64,000 bases of DNA from Phycisphaerae bacterium (GTDB lineage Bacteria; Planctomycetota; Phycisphaerae; UBA1845), in assembly GCA_029260135.1 (NCBI GenBank), contig JAJDDV010000058.1, positions 1-64,000 on the forward strand, read 5' to 3'. The position numbers and the translations under genes were made by a program. The first letter of the stretch is position 1. Each line of letters opens with the position of its first letter. Shown here in pieces: positions 59,001 to 64,000 of this stretch. The notes under the pieces are model-generated. The model ran no database searches, was not told the origin of the DNA, and saw nothing but the letters and a program-made list of their open reading frames with translations.

Positions 59001-59571
59001 GATCGATCTCCACCTGGATTTCTCGCTCGCGCCCGCCGTAGACTGCGATCTCCGCGATTCCCTCCGCTCGTTCGAGGATCGGTTTGACGTTGTCTTCGAT
59101 GAACGTCTTGAGATACGCCACGTCTTCGCCGGCCTCGGCGTAGAGGATCATCCAGGCGATGGTCCGCTCCATGTCGTCGTCGGTCGCGCTCATGACCGGT
59201 TCGTCGACTTCTTCAGGATAACCCGTCACCTGGCGGAGCTTGTCGGAAACGTCTCGGTAGGCGGTGTCTTTATCGACGCTGACGGGAAACTCCAGCTTGA
59301 CGATGCCTTCGTTTGCGCTCGCCGTTGACGTCATCTTCCGAAGATTGCTGACGTTCTTGAGCTGCTCCTCTTGCCGGTCGATGATTTCGTTCTCAACCTC
59401 TTGAGGGCTCGCGCCCGGCCAGCGCGTCTTCACCGTGATGACTGGGCGGTCGACGTCCGGTTTGAGTTGGATGCGCACCTCCGCAAGACTGAGCAGCCCG
59501 AAGAGCACGAGCAGGATGACACCGACGGCGACTTTGACCGGGTTCTCGATGGCGAATCGAATGACGCCCAT
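56071..59571 (-). CDS. RND-family (HAE1/AcrB-like) efflux transporter
   Basis: 1166 residues. Inner-membrane proton-driven pump that works with the membrane fusion protein encoded upstream and an outer-membrane channel not present here. Helices: first near residues 12-30; clusters near 330-540 and 880-1130. TM4 motif AFAVGMVVDNAIVVLENIY keeps one Asp of the Asp pair used in proton relay and has Asn at the second, as in many HAE1 proteins. Porter loops follow TM1 and TM7. It is longer than AcrB (about 1050), mainly in the second periplasmic loop. The start abuts the MFP stop. Its own stop codon is in the element at 55950-56074. Confidence 0.93.
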   Translation of the reverse strand: MGVIRFAIENPVKVAVGVILLVLFGLLSLAEVRIQLKPDVDRPVITVKTRWPGASPQEVENEIIDRQEEQLKNVSNLRKMTSTASANEGIVKLEFPVSVDKDTAYRDVSDKLRQVTGYPEEVDEPVMSATDDDMERTIAWMILYAEAGEDVAYLKTFIEDNVKPILERAEGIAEIAVYGGREREIQVEIDPYRLAARGISFRNVERALRGQNENISAGTISGGKHQTSYRTVGEFRAIEHIEEAVVAYQPGGPVHIRDVATVIDGYKKPVSFVRSKGRKVIAMPARRETGANVIKAMENLKGQIALVNREILKPRGLGLELTQVYDETTYIWSAIWLVVKNLFLGGLLSIIVLMVFLRSASAVGIIAAAIPISVIGTLFVITLLGRSLNVVLLAGMAFAVGMVVDNAIVVLENIYRHRSMGKSRLQAALDGSHEVWGAVLASTLTTMAVFLPVITIQEEAGQLFKDIAIAISSAVGLSLMVSILVIPPLASKFFSASKAKTEGEKPWWLATQVSTMVAAINASVGRRLAIVAGISAAAIGGSWFLMPATEYMPTGNQNLVFGFLFSPPGYSIQEFDRMARMVEDGDPNDPTDGVRPMWEAKSGSKEAANLPTVHIPYGKDGKLVQEVLPPPIDNFFYVSFGGGAFMGCTSKDPTVVKPLEHVMNRAGSRVPGVFTMFNQTSLFQSGGLRGGNTVDIQIRSDNHEHVVAAASQVRRKAREAGYGRASATPANYDQGRPEVQLIPDRVKAADLGLDVNDVGFIVRACVDGAFVGEYNDRGDKIDLALTVVGMKGANLQDVGQVPIVTPTGDVVPIVSAVQFHRTTAPQEITHIEEMDSVTLSIKPKTGVPLQETMRELEEEVIAPLRTAGRIDSDVITSLAGTADRLTQTQRALIGDFRDTVRQPRLFGLPIWLSVLSLILAVLIATGVGGAVAGARGATLVFIGGFILVSLGFLAVNPDLALMLFQSRAFLALLITYLLMAALFESFAYPFVIMFSVPLAAVGGFVALRIVHEVSLFDVTTPIQQLDVLTMLGFVILIGIVVNNAILIVHQALTYMRRDGVQPAEAVTLSVRTRTRPIFMSAMTSIFGMFPLVVMPGAGSELYRGLGSVVLGGLLVSTVFTLVVVPAVFTLFLDAQRRLAVVLHPESTPTVAPGAAPALSTAGGPHA

Positions 59572-60882
59572 CTACGCGCCCTCCTCGTCGGACGGCTTGC
59601 CGTGCGAACCGGGCATCGCCACGGCGGGCGGATTCCCCACCGGCGTGCCAGACTCGTCGACGATTTCGACGGGGGCGGGGAATGGCATGATGTACTCTGT
59701 TCCGCGTACGACCACCCCAGCGCCCGGACGCACGTTCCCGGAGGTGATGGTGATCCAGTCATCGACCTCGAGACCCAAGGTGACCGGCATGCGCATGCCG
59801 TTCATTCCTCCCTTGTGACCGGGCATGACCATTCCGACGTAGGAGATCCCGTCATGCTGTACGATGGCATCAATGGGAACGCACACCGCCTGTTGCGAAG
59901 GCCCCGAAGCGATCGTCGCCCGGGCGAACATCCCGCCGGCGAGCAAGCCGTCGGGATTCGCGACCTCGATCTGGACGGGGAAAGTCCGCGCGTTGGGGTC
60001 GGCCTTGCGCATGATACGTTTGATGTGCCCTTCAAAGGTCCGCTTGAGAGCGTCGATCTTGACGCGAGCCGCGTCTCCGACGACGAGGTAGGGCAACGCC
60101 GACTCCGGGGCGTCGAGGCGAACGAGCACCGAACTCAGATCGAGCATCTCGACGAGCGGATCACCAACGTTGATCCACTCGCCGATCTCAAACTGGCGTT
60201 CGACGATGTGGCCGCCAAACGGAGCGTTGATGATCGTTTTCCGCAGATCTGCTGCCATGCGATCAACGACGGCCTGCTGCTCATCGACATCGTAGCGCGC
60301 CTGGGCCTTGACCTCCGCCCTCGGACCTTCCGCGGCCAGGTTGTAGGCCGCTTCGGCGGCAATTCGGCGACGTTCCGCCGCGAGATAGTTGGCTTTGGTA
60401 TCCTCAAATTCCTTTTCGTTGGACGTGCCGCGCGTGCGCAAGCCCTCGATTCTCGCCATCTCGAACTCCCATCGATCGTCTTCGGCGATGGCTTCATCAA
60501 GAAGGGCCTTGAAGCGGCGCAGCTCTTCCTTGCGTGTTCCGGCGAGGAGCTCTTCGTGTCGGGAACGAAGATTGGCGAGCTTGGCCATCTCCGCCGCAAG
60601 CGCGAGCGAACGCGTGTCGTCGTTCAGCTTGGCAATGACACCACCGCGCTGGATCAGGTCCCCCTCCCGTGCGGGCATTTCGGTGATCAGCCCGGCGATT
60701 TCGGAGCTGACTCGACTTCGGCGCAGCGGTTCGACCGTGGCGACAAGCGTGATCGTCGCCCTTGCGTCAATGATTTTGGCTCGCTGAACGACCACCTTTG
60801 TGGTGGGCATTTGTGCGTGTGCAGGTGCGATCGAGGCAAGCGACACCACAAGCGTAAGCACTACCGAGAGGGTCCGAAGCAT
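59572..60882 (-). CDS. RND efflux membrane fusion (periplasmic adaptor) protein
   Basis: 436 residues from the ATG at 60882 (AAAGGG about 8 bases upstream; an in-frame start at 60984 would add 34 residues with no signal-peptide character). Signal peptide about residues 1-24. The HlyD layout is clear: lipoyl half VEPLRRSRVSSEIAGLIT, a long coiled coil (about 95-215), second lipoyl half TIINAPFGGHIVERQFEIG, then a beta-barrel. It ends in an acidic low-complexity tail. It directly precedes the RND gene, with adjacent stop and start. No TetR/MarR regulator gene lies nearby. Confidence 0.9.
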   Translation of the reverse strand: MLRTLSVVLTLVVSLASIAPAHAQMPTTKVVVQRAKIIDARATITLVATVEPLRRSRVSSEIAGLITEMPAREGDLIQRGGVIAKLNDDTRSLALAAEMAKLANLRSRHEELLAGTRKEELRRFKALLDEAIAEDDRWEFEMARIEGLRTRGTSNEKEFEDTKANYLAAERRRIAAEAAYNLAAEGPRAEVKAQARYDVDEQQAVVDRMAADLRKTIINAPFGGHIVERQFEIGEWINVGDPLVEMLDLSSVLVRLDAPESALPYLVVGDAARVKIDALKRTFEGHIKRIMRKADPNARTFPVQIEVANPDGLLAGGMFARATIASGPSQQAVCVPIDAIVQHDGISYVGMVMPGHKGGMNGMRMPVTLGLEVDDWITITSGNVRPGAGVVVRGTEYIMPFPAPVEIVDESGTPVGNPPAVAMPGSHGKPSDEEGA

Positions 60883-61033
60883 GAGAAGCCCTTTGGCCGA
60901 GCCAGGGAGTTGTTCTCGACGTCGAAGCAGCCGCCGCTGGCGCAGTAAACCGGTTTCAGACTCGGCATTATAATCCTTCGGCAACTATTGTGAAGGTGAG
61001 GACATTCCGGAACGGGCCAGTTACACTGCGGAC

Positions 61034-61798
61034 ATGGTTTCGATGAAACGCCTGAAAGACGTCGCGGCCAATCTCATCTTTCCGTGTTACTGTAAATTGT
61101 GCGGGGGCGCGTTCGCAGATGTCGATCGATCACTGTGCTCCGGGTGCGCGGCGTTGCTCAGCCGGGAGCGGCGGACGCCCGCGTGTCCCAGATGCGCGGG
61201 AACGGTGGGGCCGTTCGAAATCCACGAGGGAAGGTGTCGCCGCTGCCGCGGGAGACGACCGGTCATCGTTGGAACGGCCCGTGTTTCCCCGTACGCCGAG
61301 CACTTCGCGCGACTGATTCGGTCGTACAAGTATCATGGACGTGTGGAGCTGGGGCCGCTGATGGGGGAGTGGCTTGCGGAGGCCGTCGAGTCCGCGCCGT
61401 GGCGTGCTCGGCTTGAGGCGATCGTGGCGGTTCCGACGCACTGGCGGCATCGACTGGGCCGACCACTCTACGCGGCGGAGGCCTTGGCGGGCGAGGTGGC
61501 CCGCCGGACGGGCATTTGGCAAGCCTCGGTGTTGCGCCGTGTGCGGGGCGGTCCGCACCAGATCGGGTTAAGTCAGGCGGATCGCGCCGCGAACGTGCGG
61601 GGCGCTTTTGCACTTCGCCGCGGTGCTTCGCTGGACGGTGCACGTCTCGTCCTGGTCGACGACGTGAAGACGACAGGCGCGACACTCAAGGAATGCGCGA
61701 ATGCGCTTCGCCGCGGTGGGGCGGCAGAGGTCTATGCGGCGGTCGTCGTGACCGTACCGTTCGACGAGTCGGGGAATACAGTGATTTCGTCCATTTGA
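61034..61798 (+). CDS. comF: ComF-family phosphoribosyltransferase-like protein
   Basis: 254 residues. N-terminal zinc-ribbon Cys pairs (FPCYCKLCGG, CSGCAALL, CPRCAG, CRRCRG) are followed by the phosphoribosyltransferase fold: YSYKYHG-like IRSYKYHGRVELG, VAVPTHWRHRLGRPLYAAEAL, and the PRPP loop VLVDDVKTTGATLKECANAL. ComF proteins help DNA uptake in competent bacteria and occur widely in others. The window also holds type IV pilus genes, which competence machinery uses, but they are 55 kb away. An alternative start is at 61043. Confidence 0.92.
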   Translation: MVSMKRLKDVAANLIFPCYCKLCGGAFADVDRSLCSGCAALLSRERRTPACPRCAGTVGPFEIHEGRCRRCRGRRPVIVGTARVSPYAEHFARLIRSYKYHGRVELGPLMGEWLAEAVESAPWRARLEAIVAVPTHWRHRLGRPLYAAEALAGEVARRTGIWQASVLRRVRGGPHQIGLSQADRAANVRGAFALRRGASLDGARLVLVDDVKTTGATLKECANALRRGGAAEVYAAVVVTVPFDESGNTVISSI

Positions 61799-61846
61799 GT
61801 AGGGTATGACGATCAGCGGCTTGGCCAATCGGAGGAGAGGCCGACA

Positions 61847-62086
61847 CTAGAAAACGGCCATTATCAGGAAGGCCGCCACAACCATCAAGGCGGCGATGAC
61901 CCAGACGGGCCTCTTCCATCCGCCCTGCGGGTACACCGGAATGATCCAATCGCCGCAGTGAGGGCATTGCTGAGTGTCCTCATGCACTGATTGGTGGCAG
62001 GACGGGCAGAGAAGCAGATCATCCTCTTCGCCGCCTTCATCCTCGACCCATTCTTCATCCGGGAATTCGTCGACATCCATGTTCAT
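61847..62086 (-). CDS. Small zinc-ribbon membrane protein
   Basis: 79 residues: an acidic N-terminus (MNMDVDEFPDEEWVEDEGGE), a zinc-ribbon CPSCHQSVHEDTQQCPHCG, then one C-terminal membrane helix (VWVIAALMVVAAFLIMAVF). Such proteins are common in planctomycetes and have no known function. Its start overlaps the stop of the isochorismatase-like gene (ATGA), so the pair is translated together. Confidence 0.82.
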   Translation of the reverse strand: MNMDVDEFPDEEWVEDEGGEEDDLLLCPSCHQSVHEDTQQCPHCGDWIIPVYPQGGWKRPVWVIAALMVVAAFLIMAVF

Positions 62087-62664
62087 TCATCGGAGGGCGG
62101 CGTGGCTTTGATGACCTCGATCATGGCTTTGAACTGCGGAGTGTCACACGCGTCGCAGAGTTCAAAGAGAACGCTCTCGACCGTTGTGACCCAGACGCCA
62201 TCCTGGCGCATTCTGGCGAGCGATTGTTCTTCATCGATTCGGCCTCGCGATCCGATCGCGTCGGCACAGACGAAAACGTCGTAATCTCGACTTGCCAGGT
62301 CGAGGGCGGTCTGCTGCACGCAAACATGTGCCTCAATCCCGACCAAGATGACCTGTGGTCGATCGATGGCGAGCATTCTGTCCCGCACCTCCCGACAGGC
62401 CCATGCGCTGAACGTGAGCTTCTCGATCACGTTGACGTCCGTTGCCTGGAGACGCTGACGCACGGACTCGACGGTGGGCCCGATTCCCTTGGGGTACTGC
62501 TCGGTGGCGATGACCGGTAGTTCAAACGGACGACTTCCGTCCAGCAGCCTATGGGTGGCGGATACGATGGTGTCGTGATGGCGAATCAGAGGCAGCAGTT
62601 TCTCCTGGAGATCGATGAGCAGTAGTACCGCGCGATCCGGAGTGAGTTGATTGGCACGTCGCAT
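62083..62664 (-). CDS. Isochorismatase-like cysteine hydrolase
   Basis: 193 residues from the ATG at 62664; the frame is open further upstream. Catalytic triad of the nicotinamidase/isochorismatase fold: D18 in LLLIDLQEKL, K82 in EKLTFSAW, C115 in GIEAHVCVQQTALDL. The TEQYPKGIGPTVESV stretch is typical of the YcaC-like subgroup. Substrate unknown. Coupled by a four-base overlap to the zinc-ribbon membrane protein. Confidence 0.9.
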   Translation of the reverse strand: MRRANQLTPDRAVLLLIDLQEKLLPLIRHHDTIVSATHRLLDGSRPFELPVIATEQYPKGIGPTVESVRQRLQATDVNVIEKLTFSAWACREVRDRMLAIDRPQVILVGIEAHVCVQQTALDLASRDYDVFVCADAIGSRGRIDEEQSLARMRQDGVWVTTVESVLFELCDACDTPQFKAMIEVIKATPPSDE

Positions 62665-63082
62665 GGCGTAGTGCTCCGCACCGCATCCGGCGAAGCCGGT
62701 ATGACGATGCAACGGATGTTACGGCAGCCTTTTCGACCGGGGGGTGAGACCCGAGGCCTCATCCATTCGGTGACGGTGCGAGTGTAGGAACCTATGCGGT
62801 GGGGGTCAACGCGGCGGTCGCGTCGGCCCTCGAGGCTGTTTTCCGCGTGCGGCATGAGGCAGTTTCCGCTAGATTTCGAGCGCGACAACAACGAACAAGT
62901 ATCGACATAGCGATGCTGGGCTGCCGTCGAGGGCATCACTATGCTGAAGATGGCGACGCCGTGTCTATTCGTCGGCGCCGCTTTATCGGGCCGATACGGC
63001 TGCGCTATTCGGCGGCGGGGAGACAACGACCGCGTCGCAGGTCCTTTGGCCCCGGTCATGTTCTGTAGAGGAGTTTGTATCG
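62665..63082. other. Divergent intergenic region, no gene seen
   Basis: 418 bases between the isochorismatase-like gene and the last, partial gene. Frames here lack protein character. Promoters for both neighbours are expected. The downstream gene has AGAGGAG at 63067-63073. Confidence 0.5.
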
Positions 63083-64000
63083 ATGCGACGAATCGTCGGC
63101 CTGACGGCCTTGATGATGCTCAGCGGCGTTACCGTGCCGGCTTTGGCGGGTCCGCCGTCGGAGCGATTCACGCTGGGGCGTTATATGCCCGGCGACGTGT
63201 GGATGTACATTCACAGCGTCCACAATCCGGAACGGCAGTGGCTGGAGAAGGAATGGGCCGAGTTCTTCGAAGCACTCAAGACCAGTGGGATCGATCGCGA
63301 CGTGGCGGGCCTGGTGCTGGGCTCTTTGGAGCAACAGCAGCGATCCGAGACGGAAGCGTCGATCGAAAAATGGACGAGACTTCTCCAGCACGTGCCGTGG
63401 AGTGATATCGTTTCCGCGGAGGTCGCCTACGGGCAACGCGTCGCGTCGGTGCCGGGCGCTTACGACTATTTCGTACTTACGAACTCCAGAAAGGGCGCCG
63501 GCGAGAAGAACGCGGCTGCGCTCGTGAAGATACTCCGTGAGCTTGCGGCGTTGTGCGACGAAATCCATGTGGTCCACGAGCAACAGGACGGCATCGACGT
63601 CTGGTCCATGACCAGCGGCGACCGGGGAATCAAGAACCTCGGATTCAGCCTCGAGTTGATCCGGAAGGGCGATGTCATCGGGTTGACGACGAATCCCGGG
63701 CCGCGCCGCGAGATTCTGGCATTGATGACCGGCAAGGCCGGCGTGAAGTCCATTCTCAGGTCGCCACGATTCCAGGAGGCCGTTTCCCAAGTCGCCCCCG
63801 CCGAGGACTTCGTCAGCTTCGTTGATGCCCGGCGGATCATTCGGGACCTGCGAGGACTCTTCGACCGAGCGGAGCACGGTGGTGCCCAGGGGCTGAACAA
63901 CAAGGAGAATAAGGTCGCGTCCGCGGTGGCCAAAGCGCTGGAACATCTCGATGTTCTCGACTACGCCGTGACGACGGTTGAAACGCAAGATCGCCGTGAG
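63083..64000 (+). CDS. Secreted protein, function unknown (incomplete, runs off the window)
   Basis: At least 306 residues from the ATG at 63083, with AGAGGAG about 10 bases upstream; the frame is still open at the window end. Signal peptide residues 1-23 (MRRIVGLTALMMLSG ... PALAG). The mature part is alpha/beta (FTLGRYMPGDVWMYIHSVHN; then TSGDRGIKNLGFSLELIRKG; VDARRIIRDLRGLFDRA) and resembles planctomycete periplasmic proteins of about 500-700 residues annotated as hypothetical. No catalytic motif is visible. Confidence 0.8.
   Translation, partial: MRRIVGLTALMMLSGVTVPALAGPPSERFTLGRYMPGDVWMYIHSVHNPERQWLEKEWAEFFEALKTSGIDRDVAGLVLGSLEQQQRSETEASIEKWTRLLQHVPWSDIVSAEVAYGQRVASVPGAYDYFVLTNSRKGAGEKNAAALVKILRELAALCDEIHVVHEQQDGIDVWSMTSGDRGIKNLGFSLELIRKGDVIGLTTNPGPRREILALMTGKAGVKSILRSPRFQEAVSQVAPAEDFVSFVDARRIIRDLRGLFDRAEHGGAQGLNNKENKVASAVAKALEHLDVLDYAVTTVETQDRRE

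Noticed and set aside
62941-63405. 154-codon plus-strand open frame before the last gene
   Set aside because: It overlaps the secreted protein at 63083 in a different frame; the latter has a ribosome site and a signal peptide.

Overview
This 64 kb window looks like a chromosome segment from a GC-rich bacterium of the Planctomycetota, probably the Phycisphaerae. The strongest taxonomic signs are the small basic PVC-superphylum signature protein (7466-7702), several secreted proteins with DCNxNGxPDECD repeats and dockerin-like C-termini, Cys-rich CC..WD..C repeats, and C-terminal sorting tails of the PEP/IPTL-CTERM type. No rRNA, tRNA or CRISPR array was recognised.

Layout. 0.2-6.2 kb: a type IV pilus / type II secretion motor cluster on the minus strand (PilB-like, PilT, PilB-like, PilC). 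6.6-8.8 kb: a SPOR-like membrane protein, the PVC signature protein and a class I aminotransferase. 9.4-28 kb: an export-rich region with a duplicated beta-helix protein, a degenerate M1 peptidase, a C45-like Ntn hydrolase, a Cys-rich dockerin protein, a CTERM-sorted protein, a subtilisin-like lipoprotein, a methyltransferase with a signal peptide and a 1482-residue metalloprotease. 27.3-34.6 kb: an accessory region with a 217-bp tandem duplication, a frameshifted secreted-protein remnant, small phage-like genes, an HNH protein, a winged-helix protein, a MORN-type protein, a CTERM protein coupled to an AlbA_2 protein, and IS256-family debris. 34.6-40.2 kb: MutS, a methyltransferase, a SUI1/eIF1-like protein and a THUMP RNA methyltransferase.

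40.4-50.7 kb: a minus-strand metabolic operon: isocitrate/homoisocitrate-type dehydrogenase, fungal-type (homo)aconitase, HD hydrolase, PrpD-like dehydratase, GNAT, fused citrate lyase ACP-beta subunit (CitD-CitE) and citrate lyase alpha (CitF). Most of its gene junctions carry small mobile cassettes or hairpin repeats: a four-helix-bundle cassette, an MNT/HepT pair broken at an HNH gene, and hairpins that also sit in frame inside two enzymes. Together the enzymes could interconvert a citrate-like tricarboxylate, a 2-oxoacid and an acyl unit; the true substrate is not known. Divergent from it are glutamine synthetase and an archaeal-type Glu-tRNA(Gln) amidotransferase GatE-GatD (51.0-56.0 kb), giving a 2-oxoglutarate/glutamine/Gln-tRNA theme.

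56.1-64 kb: an RND efflux pump with its membrane fusion protein, ComF, a zinc-ribbon membrane protein, an isochorismatase-like hydrolase and the start of a secreted protein cut by the window edge.

The less obvious layer is a set of dispersed hairpin elements with constant flanks and variable, covarying stems. They include an approximately 125-bp inverted-repeat element present twice in opposite orientation; one copy sits exactly on the CTAG that provides the stop codons of two convergent genes.
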